DNA from: Schistosoma haematobium
Taxonomy: Eukaryota; Platyhelminthes; Trematoda; Strigeidida; Schistosomatidae
Assembly: GCF_000699445.3 (NCBI RefSeq)
Contig: NC_067195.1
Coordinates: 14,506,787 to 14,570,786, forward strand
DNA length: 64,000 bases
Direction of reading: 5' to 3'
Below, in pieces: positions 43,600 to 56,546 of this stretch. Each line of letters starts with the position of its first letter. Position 1 is the first letter of the stretch. Both the position numbers and the translations under genes were made by a program. A model generated the notes under the pieces. That model saw only the letters and a program-made list of their open reading frames with translations, was not told the origin of the DNA and did no database searches.

Positions 43600-44460
43600 A
43601 TCTTAATGAAAACCAGCCCTTTTTGATTCTGAACAGTGGTCCAACATTTCTGATCGAAGTGTCTCTAGTCATCACTTTGCGTTGATCCGAGGCATATGTG
43701 ACTTGAACTTTTCTATTTTCACTCTTTACTCCTACAAAATGATTGATTTTTGCCACAACCAACAATTCCGACCTCGTCAGTTGTTGTCTTTTTCGATAGC
43801 ATCAATTCAAAATGATGGAATGTGAAGTATGAAAATGAGATAGAGAAGTTCAAACACAAGTCTTAGTAGCTCACTCACAAGTTTGAGGCCTACTAAAACA
43901 AGTTGGTCTGCAGACATAATTTCTACTCTCTGATGATAGCGAATTCGAGAATTTGAATTACTACGGACGAACGTCGACTAGTGCACCTCTAGAAATCGCT
44001 AAATACTGCTACAGTGTTCATCAATCACTTCACCAAGCATAAAAACCAAGGTTTTAGGGCTTTGTGAGGATATACATGGCAAACTTATTTCGTAGATAGT
44101 TTTTGATGTATTTATTTAGTTAATTTTTCACAGTTTATACATTCACCATTAAACGATTGTGCGTGTTAAGTGTATGACCTTGAACATAATTCCGTTGTGT
44201 TACACTCATAGCATGATATACACTGTTATCTACTAACAAATACACTACTATACACACACATCTTGTTCTCCATTGCTCGTGATTGTGATAACTGAACTTT
44301 AAATCATCTACTGTCTACATTTATAGACTGCAGCCATATTTATATTATATTCTACGCTTGGCTATATCACTGGAAGGACAACAATCTTACTGGAACCTTC
44401 AATCATCTATAATTGTGGATTCTGGTACCAAACTCAACCTGAACACGCACAAACCAGCTG
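43600..44460. other. No gene seen
   Basis: Some minus-strand sequence at 43600-43700 may belong to the adjoining CR1 copy. The rest shows neither coding motifs nor repeats I can place. Confidence 0.35.
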
Positions 44461-44469
44461 AACTAAGTA

Positions 44470-45265
44470 ACATCCCTGATTTTTATTGTGTTTATAACGT
44501 TTAACTAATATATTTCAACATTACCGTTTGAGTTCAATAACTCTGTTATTGTTTTTGAGTTCGTATATTGTTTGGTCCACCACAGCTTCAAGGTTCCAGT
44601 CAGTGCTGACTATTCATTGTTACAAGTGATATGTGGCTGCTGATTAGTATGGTTCAACTCCATGGATCACAACGCCTGGCTAGAACTCTAGGAAATATTT
44701 CTATATAGTCTGAAAAACTACAGGCTAATCCCCAGTAGACCTTTTCAGAAGAAACCCGGTAGTTTCTCAAGCACTCATCCATTGGCCAACGGACCTTTGA
44801 CAATGCCTGTTTAGACAGCTCGTTTTGTCTGAGCCTCCATAAGCAGTTACAGGCAGTGCTTATCTCATTTCAAAATAACGCTGTGGGCGAACTGGCTGCA
44901 TCTGATAATCGGACCCTGAAAATCAAGACAACCCCCGTTGCCGAGGTCTGTATGGTTAGGGATATGCTTCAAACAACACAAAATGACGTCACAAACCTCT
45001 GTCATCCTCTGATCCGGTTTCTTATTATCCATCATAATCGTGGACGCTCCCAAGATCCACGAAGAAGCTCGTTACGAACGAGATCTGTCTCAAGGCTGCG
45101 GAAGTCAGATAATCCTGATTGGTGCTGATAGCATAATACCTATGGCGATTCTTCTAAATGGTCGGGAATCTCAACTTCGTACACGCAAATGTAGATAACT
45201 GCTTGATCGTAAGTCCGAACAAAGAATCTCGTCTTCAGTATCAGGACCTCGCTTTCGAATGACTG
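44470..45265 (+). mobile_element. Ty3/gypsy element with gag fused to reverse transcriptase by deletion
   Basis: LTR-like AT-rich sequence (44470-44660) is followed by a gag remnant (44760-45127) whose frame 'NAVGELAASDNRTLKI', 'TTQNDVTNLCHPL' and 'SDNPDWC' parallels 57040-57270 of the larger gypsy element. From 45160 the sequence reads 'LNFVHANVDNCLIV', equivalent to the catalytic region 'LNFVHAYVDDYLIA' at 58335-58373. About 1 kb containing protease and the first half of the reverse transcriptase is missing between them. It ends near 45265. Confidence 0.65.
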
Positions 45266-45479
45266 CTCATGCTTCACCTGCAACGTTTTGATCAAATAAC
45301 CCAGAGAAGAGATGTTGGTCAGTCAGTGGTAATTCTGTACTTCGATTCTGTAAGGCTTTAGGCAGTGTCTCACACAAACTTCTTTTGAAACTTTCTTCAT
45401 TCGGCATAAGGAATCCCCTCTTATCTTTTTTAGCTGAACGTAGCAAATCGTCCGCTTTGTATCTTGCCACTCTAAGCCT

Positions 45480-46600
45480 GTGAATGTAACCAGTGGAGTT
45501 ATACAAGGAAGTGTGATTGGTCCATTACACTTTCCGATTCTCATCAATGACGTGTGTTCCCTCGTTCAGTACAGTAAACTTTTCCTTTTTGCCGATGATC
45601 TAAAAGTGGTTTATTCATTCTCTTCTCTCACCAAGGAAAGCTTCATTTGAGCGGTAATCCAGGAAGAAATAAACATGTACTACGAACTGACTGTTTCGTA
45701 GAATTTTATTATTATTATTATTATAAGCTTTATTCAACATTATGTTTTTGGTACAATATAGAATTCTCAGCATGAAGCATTCCAACAAGTTTCATGTTCT
45801 TATATCTTGATCGATTCTGACGACAAATATTGAGTGATGGCCAGTTAGATGTTAGGAGTTCGGTAATCAACATCTGAATAATGTTCATTCGTTTCAATGC
45901 ATATTGTCGGCTACCATGATATCGCTGAATGTACCTTTTTGCAACCTGTACAGCGAAAGGTTTTAAACTTCTCACAAACGCGCCTGAATAGGTCGTGAGC
46001 TCAATAGGCATAATGATGTGCTAAAACAAACAAGAAAACAGATAACTTTACGAAATATCTAGGTGGGAGGAACACGTTTCCCAGATATTCAAGCAGGCCG
46101 CTTAGTGTTGACAAAAGTGGATTTATTCACATTGGCCTCTGCCTTAACCTAAATCTGGCTATGCACAAGCATACACTGAAACCTCTCAACACTATTCGTG
46201 ACTTGGGTTTGAGATATAGCAACAGTTTGAACATTTCCGAGCATATTGCATCTCAAGTATCTAAAGCTAAAAAGTTCATTGGACTCATAATAATAATAAT
46301 AATATCGGATCGAGATTATTATTATTATACAGAAAATGTATCTTGCCCATTCTTGAGTATGGTTTATTAGTTTGCAGTAATTGCAGGTATAATGACCTGA
46401 TTAAAATGGAAGGTGCTTTTATTCAGAATTTTTATCAACTACGTACCCCTTTAATTGACCTTCTGAAGAAGAATATAAAGTGGAATTGGTCTGAAACTTG
46501 CTGCTTACTCATTACGATCCATCTTTACCCATTTAAATATCATCGGACGCTTCGAACTATGGCATTAGAACAATTATTTCTCACTTCATGCAAGCCATAT
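45480..46600 (+). mobile_element. CR1-like reverse transcriptase remnant with nested insertion
   Basis: Plus strand: 'SGVIQGSVIGPLHFPILIND' (45495-45553) and 'LFLFADDLKVVYSF' (45579-45620; catalytic box 45588-45599). After an insertion of about 350 nt it resumes with 'GFIHIGLCLNLNL' (46125-46160), 'LNTIRDLGLRYSNSLNISEH' (46188-46247), 'ILPILEYGLLVCSN' (46340-46382) and 'LIKMEGAFIQNFYQLR'. Order and motifs fit the reverse transcriptase of a CR1/jockey-type element. Runs of ATA/TTA triplets occur at 45705-45725 and 46290-46330. Confidence 0.65.
45700..46060 (-). mobile_element. Minus-strand insertion with AATAAA and (TAA)n tail
   Basis: Interrupts the CR1 reading at 45690/46100. Read on the minus strand it holds a 93-residue frame (45730-46011, 'SRQYALKRMNIIQMLITELL'), then AATAAA and a run of TAA/ATA triplets at 45705-45725. 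That is the 3' end structure of a non-LTR element with a microsatellite tail. Family not recognised. Confidence 0.5.
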
Positions 46601-48500
46601 CACATGCGGCTAGACCTTTAACTACAGCAGAACGTAACTATAGTCGGACTGAGAAGGAAGCATTGTCAATTATCTTTGCTGTAAAGAAATTTCACAAGAT
46701 GATATTTGGACGTAAGTTCACTCTATTAACTGACCATAAACAATTACTATCCATTTTTGGGTCGAAGAAAGGTATCCCGGTACACATAGCAAACAGACTA
46801 CAACGGTGGGGAGCTCCACTCTTGGGTTATGACTTCAAGATCAACTACTAGCCCACTACCGCTTTTGGACAAGCTGACGCTTCACCTAGACTGATTGGTT
46901 CACAAGTAAAACAGGAAGATTCTTTGGTGGCCGCAACTGTGACGAAACAGAAGTATATTGAGTATTGGAAGACGCAGTCGGTGGTTTACCAATTACTTTC
47001 AAAGCCATCAAAGAAGCCACGGAAAATGACGAAACATTAGAAGTTAGTGGCAACCTTCTCACCAAGTGGCCGAACCGTCGTTTTCGAAGAGAAATGCTAC
47101 AATATTTCTGCCGACGGGACTATCTCATGATGTTTAGTGACCGAATTGTTGTTCCAAAAACATTACGCCACAATGTTCTGAGACAATTTAACAGCGGTCA
47201 TTCTGGCATCAATAAGATGAAAGCGTTGGCTCGAAGTTATGGTTATTGGCCTACAATGTATCAAGATATTGAAACCAAATACCGCAATTGTTCGTAGTGC
47301 CTGCAAGCAGCTAAACGTTCTAAGAAATGTGAACCGCAACAATGAGAAAAACCCGTCAGTTCCTGAGAGAGGCTGCCCACAGAACTGTTTAACCTCTTTG
47401 GAGTTCCGGAGACTTTAGTTACCGATAACAAAATACAATTCACTGCAGAATCATTCAATCAATGGAAGTGTACATATACGCTCTTCACCCTATCATTCTC
47501 AACCAAATGGACAGACAGGGCGCTTTGTGGACACACCACTGAAAGGTCAGGGAGAGGGGAAGTGTCAGGTAATTACAGAATTCTTAACAGCTTATAGAAC
47601 TACGCCTAACTCTATCGTCCCAGATAGGAAATCCACTGCTGAAGTGATTTTCGGGAGGAACATTCAAACTATATTTGACGCTATGTTACCACCTAAACCA
47701 ATGGATGGACGCAAAAAAACAGAATATCCGGAGATTTAACGTCGATGATAAAGTGCTCATCAAGTCATACATTGGGGAAGATCGTTGGGAACCGATAGTC
47801 ATTGTAAAGAGGATGGGAAATGTTTTACACAATGTGCGTGAAACTTCTGGAACGTGATTTAGACATATCAATCAAATACACAGAGAGAAAAGGACTCTAA
47901 ACACTGTAGACAGTCGAATGAGGCTTCCGCTAGAGATAATTACAGATGCTCCAACGACAGGAACCCCAACAGACACTCCTAGAAGCTGGATACAAAGGAA
48001 GTCCTAACGCCGCAGAAAACCAGTTTTCAAGCTGCAAGTAGACCCGAAGAAAATGCCTTATCTTTTGAAAGGGGGTTTTGGAGAGATCCAGAAAACTCCT
48101 CGAAATATCTGAGAAAGGCTCTGAAAACGCTGAAGAGCATCTTATACAATCAGCGTTCACTAGAAGTCTTTCCGGAAACATCTAGAAGTTGGAAGGTCAC
48201 ATTTTGGGTTTCCGATTGGGTGATTACTACATTGCCACCATGTCTAGTAGCATCCTAGAATTTTCGGGAAAACCCAAGAACATCTAAAATACTGTAAAAG
48301 CCCTGTACTTTCTGTGCATAAATGAACGTTTGGAGTAAAGTGTTTCTTGCATATTTTGCGCCTTTTCTCTCGTGTTCAAGTCGCTGTCTAGTTCTAGCTT
48401 AGGGGTTACTAGAAGAGCTAAGGAACCGAATATAGCGTCCACTTAGCAAGACTTGTCGAAAAACGCTTATTCTACCGCCATATCTTACTGCAGTAACAAA
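46588..48500 (+). mobile_element. Ty3/gypsy element, 5'-truncated, with 3' LTR region
   Basis: Begins within RNase H ('RPLTTAERNYSRTEKEALSI', 'GRKFTLLTDHKQLL' at 46615-46745). The integrase zinc region follows ('GHSGINKMKALARSYGYWP' at 47195-47250, then the two cysteines of an HHCC motif around 47290-47305, the first followed by a stop). The integrase core is shortened by a deletion near 47480-47530 ('FGVPETLVTDNKIQFTAESF' survives). The C-terminal part ends near 47860. A purine run near 48064-48072 fits a polypurine tract, and 48073 to about 48500 may be the 3' LTR. Several stops and frameshifts. The type differs from the gypsy at 56830. Confidence 0.7.
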
Positions 48501-48559
48501 TTATTTTTCTTATTTATTTTGTTCTATTTTATTTTTGTCACTCAATTAGCGATAAATAC

Positions 48560-49370
48560 GTGATTGTTTATTCTTGTTCTACGTTCACAAACACGCCTAT
48601 TGAACTATTTACGTAGTTCGCGTCTCCTTCATTTCTATTCTCTTATTCTCTCCCTTTCCTTCTTCAAAGTCAACTCAATATTCTCAATTATACGGAACTT
48701 GATTTATTATTATCATCCTATAATCATTATTATCATTTTTTTCTTCTTTTTTCCAAATATGGCAAGTATAATGCCAACATTATTGAAACCTGCGTATTAT
48801 TTCGTTTTCGAAGAAACTGGAAATGGCGTTACTGACCAGCAAACATGATGATCGGGAGATAACTTCAATCCACCCATGTCTGTAGGGCAGAACATTTTGT
48901 TTAATTATATCGCCTTATGATCTAGTGGAATGTCACGTACCAATGGTATTGATGCTGATGTACTATGCAAAATACTTCCTTAAATCGTGTTTACAACGCT
49001 GAATTGGCTTCACTGCCTACCGAGTAATCCTATTACAAGCAAACTAGCCAATTCGCTAAAAGCGAAGTCTGTTCAAGACCCTATAAAATCTACAAAAAAG
49101 GGCTCAAATAACTTCAAAAAAAGGGGAGATAGCCATCTGTGTATTAAAATACTGTCTTCAGCACTATATTTTATAGCTACACATAATCCCATATTTTCAG
49201 CTTCTTTCTGAACCATCTTCATTTATACAGTTCTTTATCCAATCATACACTGTTTACACTTATTTCCTTTAACTTATTAGAACACTTTTGCCTAATAAAT
49301 ACCTTAATAAGAGAGAATTAGACTGAGTAGTCATATCTTAACTATTCCTTAGTGAACATTGTCTGCTCTG
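48560..49370. other. No gene seen
   Basis: T-rich and low-complexity sequence. Plus-strand frames at 48564-48848 and 48987-49211 have no recognisable domain. The sequence 'KSTKKGSNNFKKRGD' might derive from a retroelement ORF1 but cannot be placed. Confidence 0.3.
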
Positions 49371-49379
49371 CTTCTCGTC

Positions 49380-49645
49380 CTTTCTTCTTCTTGTACCTTT
49401 TTTCAGCCTCCTTGAGATATGCCACTAAAATCGAGTATGAAACGTGTGATTTCGTGCTCAACATCCACTGCAATTCCCAGCCAGATTAGATCATTCGACC
49501 CCCGATATATCGGTAGCCTATCACATATATCTTCGAACTACCTTGCTTCTGTCTTTTGATTTCAGTTGGTGGGTACGATTCATATTAGAAGGTGTTACTG
49601 GCAAAAGCGTTGTCAAACTCTAAATACCTGTGGCATTTTCAGTGA
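49380..49645 (+). repeat. Dispersed repeat, second copy at 59910-60115
   Basis: Shares blocks 'cgtgctcaacatc', 'ccagattagatca', 'cttctgtcttttgattt' and 'aaggtgttactggcaaaagc' in order with 59910-60115, same strand, at perhaps 80% identity. Both copies lie among LTR-element debris, so an LTR or untranslated end is likely. Confidence 0.6.
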
Positions 49646-51780
49646 GAAATCATGAATAATCATATTTCTCAAAGTCATTTTTGTCCTAACGGATCAAAAC
49701 TATATCTGGGTACTGAACAAAACCCAGAATGACACCATTAAACCAATTATTATAAAAAAGCAACGAATCATTGAAAAAATAAACTCGAATTAACTCAATT
49801 ATACAAATTAAAGACCGACAACCCAAGAAGCCTGTGGAAACCAGTCATACGACCATTAGCCCGTGACTAGAACATGTTCTTTTTTAAACAATCCGCTCAA
49901 TATCCTGACATACTTTGACCACTTTTTCTTGATTACTATCTATACAGCAGTACATGAAAACGTAGTTAGTTCTGTAGCTAAAGGATTACTTAAATTTAAG
50001 ATCGTGGTTCATCTTGATGGCCTTAGAATATTTAGCAGTATGCTTTTGGGTTTCCCTGTTGATCGACTTATCTTCCTACTTATTAAATATCTACTAAGTC
50101 GTACGGATTTTAAGACCTCGTTATATGAAATAAATGTTAAGAGTTTAAGAAAAGTACGACGTTTTTTGGACATCTTTTGTCAACATTATTACTACCCATG
50201 GCTTTAGACTTTTTGACACGCTCATTTGAAATATCTAACTAGTCATTATCTCGCCATTGTTGATCGAAATCTCTGGCCTGGCGATGACTTCAGTTGTTGC
50301 AGTCATAATTCTACATCGTTTATTATCATTTTGACTGAAGAATCCCCGGTCTTCTCGAAGAATTTTTATGATAGATCAATCATATACTAGCGTAGCTGTT
50401 GTCCTTGAAGTCCCTAATTTTAGGAAGATAAATAGAACGAGTGACTTGACAACTAGAAACCCACATAGATCCCATGGTTTCCCGATTGTAGTACTTGAGT
50501 GCAGCTGTTTTTAAAATTCTGATTATCATTAATTACTAGACTTCCGCAACGAAGATGGTGTACGCTCTCTAGGAATATCAGCCCAGATTTCTATGTAGCC
50601 AGATCTCTAACTATTGAAAATCGTCTTTATTACATATTTCACAACTCACCTATAAGAAACCTCCGCTAATATCATCCCACCTCAAAATATACACTGCTTT
50701 TATGAAGAGTGCTAATAATATTGGCCAGTTAGGTAATCGGAGTAAAGAATAAGTCCTGCCTAATTTTCTGATGATTTTAAATTTGCAACCTCAGCAGTAT
50801 GCAAAAGATGTCAAGGATTTCATAGATCATTATATACTTATAAACCTGAGAAAATTGTTAACCCTCGTGTTGACACCACCACTTGAGATCAAAATTATTG
50901 AATTAGGGGTTGGAATATTACCTATTTTTGCACCATATCAGAACAAATAGACAGGACAGAACTAGTAAACTCAAAAACAAGAACAAACTGAGTTTTCGTG
51001 GTTCACTGATTTTGATTCTAAGTAATCGAATCTACGATCCTACTTCTCGAACGTATTGTCTGGTATGTTAATTGACTCGTCGAGTGGAGGCGCAAAAGAG
51101 TACTGGAATGTGACCTCTGTCCTTAAAAGACACCCTTGAACCTGAAAAATTATCACAACGTACCATCTGGATCAAATTCACTCATGTTCAAGTAAATCAC
51201 TGATGTGTTTCCGCTCCAAATTACATCCAGGAGAAATAAAACTTTTTGTATTCAACAACTAGCGCCTGCAAATCAGACTGAGAACCTAAGAAGACGACAT
51301 TTGTCTTATTCCGTCCGGCAAAGTTTGAAAGTTTGGGATGTCAAGGTTCGGCTTAAAACTCCTTTTTCACAAAAGTTTGGGTCTACCTGGAGTGCTGTTT
51401 CAGGTGGTATGTTTATAAAACCTCTACAGATAGCTTACTATAGTTCTCCTGAAGCAGTTGTTTCTGAAGCCTGTCTCGAAACTTCCGATTACTACCACTG
51501 CTACATATATTATGGTTATAAGTATAAATACCAAAATTATATTTGTTAGTTCCAGATAAATTGAGCACTGGGTAGAATTACTGTTTAAACTCGTGTTAAT
51601 TTAATTTCAGTTATTTGTTTACTCTAGAATATGTGGTACTTTAAGTCACAAGACATCAAAAATATGGTTTTTCTACTAATTAGGATATAATATAACTTAT
51701 ATTACGATTGTTTTTGTCATAATTATGATCCGGTCTCTGTCAATCTCACACAAAATCAATCCAAAACATCTATCGTCTAC
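49646..51780. other. No secure gene
   Basis: Two plus-strand open frames of 114 residues (49863-50207 and 51205-51549) show no recognisable domain, no conserved repeats and no splice context that convinces. They are left uncalled. Confidence 0.3.
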
Positions 51781-51784
51781 CCCT

Positions 51785-51965
51785 CTGAATTTCGATCTTG
51801 CGATAGCGAAAAACCACGCTCCAGCAGTTGGTGTGATAGCTTCTGTTCGTAACTACCGTGTTGCTCGTAAGCAAATGAATTTGTAGTGGCACTGGATCGT
51901 AACCATACGACCTTTGACTTGTAGTTATAATGAAAGTGTTGTTTTCTCTTTATGTCCATTCACTA
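51785..51965 (-). repeat. LTR-like fragment
   Basis: The block at 51880-51930 (minus strand: '...tatggtta..atc.agtgccactac') resembles the ends of the LTR-like copies at 53120-53335 (minus) and 56260-56420 (plus). Diverged; partial. Confidence 0.35.
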
Positions 51966-53100
51966 CAGAGGATTACAGTATGTTTCTCTATCTGCTACTC
52001 ATTAAATATCTTTAAAATTTGTCACTCTAATTGGAGGTTTAGTGACACAATCATGCATGTAAGCCATCAATATTACCAGTCGAGAAAATCTCCTGCAAAC
52101 TGAAAGCATCACTGTCGAATTTAACCAACACTGAATAAGGTTCAAGCCATTAAGAGTTGTACTCCCCTTGGTTACAACTTATGTTCTCCCTGATAACCGC
52201 ATGAGCATCACTCACTGCTTCTCACCTCGTGAATATTTATATATCCGGAAACATAGTGCAACATCACAGCACCTATGTTTATGGCACATAGGCTTGATCG
52301 GTTTCAACAATTCGTAATCATTTTATCTGTAATAAGTTGTTTTCTTACTTATGCGAAAATCGATACTTGCAATTAACTTGTATGTAGATATGAGTATAAA
52401 TATCATTGAGTCTGGAGCATGTCTCTCATGTATACACTATTGTTTAACGAATTGCTCCTAGCTATCTGTCCAAAATTCACATCATCATCACTTTTCACGT
52501 ATTAAAAAACGTTTTGATAACCATTCATATACACTAGTAGTATTACTAATTTTTATCACGGTTAAGCAATAATGAGGTAGAGAAAATCTCCCCGTAACTA
52601 GATAAATCTTATCAAACTTAACAAACTAACTGGAACACTCGTTGGAATTCTTCTTTTCCACTGTAATACTTTTGTTCCTTCAATTAGCTTACTAATGCAG
52701 ATGCAATTGGTAATCAACCCATATGGACTGATTACCGGCGTAAACATTAACTGACTTTATGAATCAAAGGAAAAATACCAATGTCAACATTTCTACAATA
52801 TTGATTGTTTTTATATTTCTGGACACAAAATACTTGTACTACCTATAAGTTAAGCTATTAACCAACGGGTATTACTACGCATCTTACTGTAACCTGATAA
52901 AATTCCTCTTCACGAAATCATTATTAATTATAATAACCCCGCTTTGTTCAACCGTTAAATAATTTTCCCATAGATATCTATTTTAATGTGTTAATAATAA
53001 AACCAAACATTATGAATTTACAACATGTATTTCTTGATCAGTTGCTGCCGCTTTCTTCATGATTTATCCTTCAGCTTAATAATACGCACAGCATTATTAT
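51966..53100. other. No gene seen
   Basis: AT-rich sequence without coding motifs or recognised repeat copies. Confidence 0.35.
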
Positions 53101-53119
53101 TTTTCTTGGTAACTTTCGG

Positions 53120-53335
53120 CGCGCAACAGTTTCACTTAATATGGCGTAGAACCAACGTCACGTTGATTCTAGTGAGAGTAGTGTAGTGGCATTGAGCCCT
53201 AACCATACAGTCCTCAAAGCTGAACACAAGACAAGTGGGAAAATATATATCCAAGATTTAACGCGGAAAAAACACAAAAATGGAGGGGGAGAAGGGCTAA
53301 TTCAGTTTGTCGGATGGCATGGCTTGGCCTTGTAG
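53120..53335 (-). repeat. LTR-like repeat (minus orientation)
   Basis: The reverse complement of 53165-53335 aligns with 56262-56416: 'gccatccga', 'ccgcgttaaa...ttggatat', 'ttttccca.ttgtc', 'cagctttga' and 'ggttagggctcaatg.cactac' occur in order in both. Its position downstream of the minus-strand gypsy pol remnants fits a 3' LTR. Confidence 0.55.
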
Positions 53336-53884
53336 GCATGGTCATTCTTTATAACTTGTCTTTACATACATTAAATATATTGCTCTATCTCTAGCCTGAA
53401 TGTGTTCTTTAGAAACATCAAACACGTCGTTAATTGTTACGAAACGATGAGTTAGTGTGAACAATGATGTGACGTCCATGTAAGATGTTATAGATTAGAC
53501 AGTCGCATCATGACACATCTACAATTTTAAAATTAGGTTTATTATTAAATTAATACTGAAAACGAAGTAGACCACAATTCTACAGACTCTCACATTAGCC
53601 GGGATTAGTGCAACCGAGTAGCCGAACTGCTTACAGTAGCGGACATCAGATACACACAGCCTTGTTACTGTATCAAGAATTAAAAACAAAATACCGATTA
53701 GTTCGTCACAACAGCATTTAAAATGTCATAAATGTTCTGGCTTTGACAACATTTTTGTCAGTAACCCCTTGGTAACCGAAGGATATCAACCAAATCAAAT
53801 CAGAAGACAAAGATGAATGCATCCGAAGATATATTTGTAAAGTTGCAGACATGTTGATAAACTTTCGATTTAAGCTGGCAATAG

Positions 53885-54130
53885 TTACAAGAGATGCGCG
53901 GCATGGCGTGCCCATTCGTGACCTGACGTGAATGAATGGCTGAGCGCTTTAAGTTGTGATGTGTCCGTTGAAACACAGAAGATAGGCATCAATGTCGTTC
54001 GATTTCACAGCTCATTCCTCATTTAGTGGGATAGTGCTGGTTTCCAGGCGTGGCCGCCCAGAAGTTTAAACTCGATGAGCTTGCTGTTGACAAACACTGT
54101 TCTGACAGCGTGCTGTGTCCAGATGTGGTC
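53885..54130 (+). repeat. Dispersed repeat; related copies at 60920-61030 and, inverted, 59720-59920
   Basis: Shared blocks 'gcatg.ctgagcgc', 'tta.ttgtgatgtgt', 'ggcatggcgtgccca/ggcacacccac' and, in the second half, 'gtggccgcccagaagtttaaac', which appears inverted at 59730-59760. Likely flank or LTR of a gypsy element. Confidence 0.45.
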
Positions 54131-54799
54131 TACTTTCGTTAAATTAAGGAGCTATGTGGTGCAATAGGAAAAGGCATGCAACGAAAAATTATACCAATCG
54201 TATTATTCTTCCTTTTTTATCTTTTCCTGTAGTCCTGGAAAAGAAAATAAATAGAAATGTAAGTTCGTGTCGAAATACAATTGTAGATGCGTTAGAACAC
54301 CTGGCGTAAATGGATACATATATCACGCAACAGCATGAAAAATTTCGACACAAGGTGTTTTGTTTTTTGCAAAAGATGCTATACACATAAACATATTACA
54401 AAATACACTTTCATTTTAGATACCATAGTATGAAGAATAGGAATACAATCAGATAGTTGTGTATTGCAAGAACTGAAACAGAGCACAAACGTAAACAATT
54501 TCCTGAGTTCAGTAGTCGTTCAAGTATTCCATCAACCTTACTGTCCTTCCGCAACGCGTTGTTTTGGGCCAGAGACGTTTCAGCGAGCTCGTTGGTTATC
54601 AGGGACGGCATCGTTATCCGTGGGCTCGCACTATCCCATCATTCAAGAGGAAAGTTAGTAGAATTAAGATTTCCTTCTAGGTAAGAGCTTATGAGATGGT
54701 TAACGTTGATGTTACCTTTAGTTCTCATCATATAGTGATATAGCGCGTGATTTTGCAATGAAAGACTTTAAAGCCACTTCGTATGTAATTTCGAGTAGT

Positions 54800-56200
54800 C
54801 TTATTATTAAATCGTGAAGTACAATGACGTGTTATAGTTCATTGTGCAGGTTGGACAAAAACATCGATTAACTCAGGCAGAGGGGCAACTGAGTCTGTAA
54901 GCATGCTTATGTAGTAGCATTGTCCTTGACAGGTACCGCTTTTGACCATCGTATTAAAAAGTTTACACTCGTTAAGAGGTATGAGTACCCGTTTGAATCT
55001 GTTTAGGGTCCTACCAAATCCAGATGAACATGCTTGAAACGAGCATCGAGAGTTGAGAAATAGCTTGAGGGAAATTTGTCGTGACAAATCACCTCAGGAG
55101 CATGCCTAAAACCTCACATCTTTATTCATACCAGGTCAGCAAAATCTTTCTGCCACGAGCTATATGGCTATTCGATCATCTGGACGAGAAAGTTTGTGCA
55201 ACGTATTGAAGACGTTGCATCAATGATGCTTCGGTACGATTGAACAATTCCTACCTGCGTATGTATCACATAGTAAAGTTAACTTACCCGTCCCCACCTG
55301 TTTGATACGTAGTTTCAGGTTTTTCAAAGATGACTCGTGCTGACGATGAGTGTTTTATTTTTGAAATTGGGCGAGTTTAATGAGACCGATTCCTATGAAA
55401 ACTGTTCAAGGAAGTTATACGAGACAGGGCGCCTGCAACTACATTGCTTACCACAGAAATGTGTTATGCATTTGAAGTAAACCGCCAAGTATAATCTAGT
55501 TTTGAAATTCTCGAGGTAGTAATTGTCAAAAGACGAGCTTAGAAGGAAGGTGAGAGGTTTGTGGTCAGTAAACAGAGTGAATTATCGGCCTCCTGTGACA
55601 CTGGATTTGATGTACTGATCTATGTGCTCTATTACGATATATAATTATCTAGCCGAGGTGCGTATTTGCACCAAACAGGTGTTTTCTATCTCTCAGATGT
55701 TGTTTCAAAACCCATTGTGCAACTGGAGCATCACATTCGACAAAGACTTCTATTAAGTTATTCGCGATCCTCGGAACGGTTGTCCTTTATTGACTTCAAC
55801 CACTTCGATTGTTATTCATTTAGACGTTTTGTTTGATCGATCGGCAACTTCCTAACTGCATAAGCTTTACTAGTCTGTATGGGTCCCTAGTCATCCAATG
55901 GAAATATCTCTAAAGTTATTTCAACACATTTAAGGCGGTAGTGTCATTCGCAATCGCTACGTTTAACGAGGCTTCCTTACCTTCTAGACCAGACTGATTA
56001 GTTATTTCTGTTGGATTATGGTTTACTATGATATTTGTACTGCTCTAATAATAGACCTAATCCTAAAATTGCAGGCTTGCCATGATATAACTGCATAATC
56101 TATAAGATCTTACGTGGAAGTCACATCATTGTCTACACTGACTCATCGTACCGTAACAATTATCAATATATGACGGAGAATACATTCGGGCCGGAGAAAG
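54800..56200 (-). mobile_element. Ty3/gypsy pol remnant (minus orientation)
   Basis: Minus-strand sequence at 55250-55110 matches the integrase zinc region of the plus-strand element at 59325-59445 ('acgttgcacaaactttctc' and following). At 55560-55600 the minus strand encodes the 'FTLFTDHKPLT' RNase H signature, also present at 58985-59020. The upstream part to about 55970 aligns with the start of RNase H. Broken by many stops. It is a second, more decayed copy of the element at 56830-59450, in opposite orientation. Confidence 0.65.
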
Positions 56201-56229
56201 AACAATATATTTGATATGAGTAAAAGTAT

Positions 56230-56480
56230 GTTGTACAGAGCGACCACACTTGAGAGGCTGAGCCTCGCCATCCGATCAATTGGGATTATTTCAATTCATT
56301 GTTCCCGCCTTCCTCATCGTTGGGTTTTTCTCCGTGTTAAACGTTGAATATTTATTTTCCTAGTTGTCACGTGTCCAGCTTTGACGATTGTGTGATTAGG
56401 GCTTAATGTCACTACACTTCTTCGCATACGAAAGAAGCAATATAACCACAATCCAGGAGAGCATACGTTTACCAACTTAT
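56230..56480 (+). repeat. LTR-like repeat (plus orientation), probable 5' LTR
   Basis: Inverse copy of 53120-53335. It lies about 350 nt before the gag remnant of the plus-strand gypsy element, the place expected for its 5' LTR. The exact LTR ends could not be fixed. Confidence 0.5.
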
Positions 56481-56546
56481 TTTGAAATCATACAGCTTGA
56501 CCAGAATAGTACCCTAACAGACCTTCAACATGTTTTAATCCTTATT

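Noticed and set aside
49863..50207. 114-residue plus-strand frame
   Set aside because: Hydrophobic and basic patches but no recognisable domain, start context or splice partners; surrounded by repeat debris.
51205..51549. 114-residue plus-strand frame
   Set aside because: No recognisable domain; ends in a Tyr/Lys-rich AT-driven stretch.
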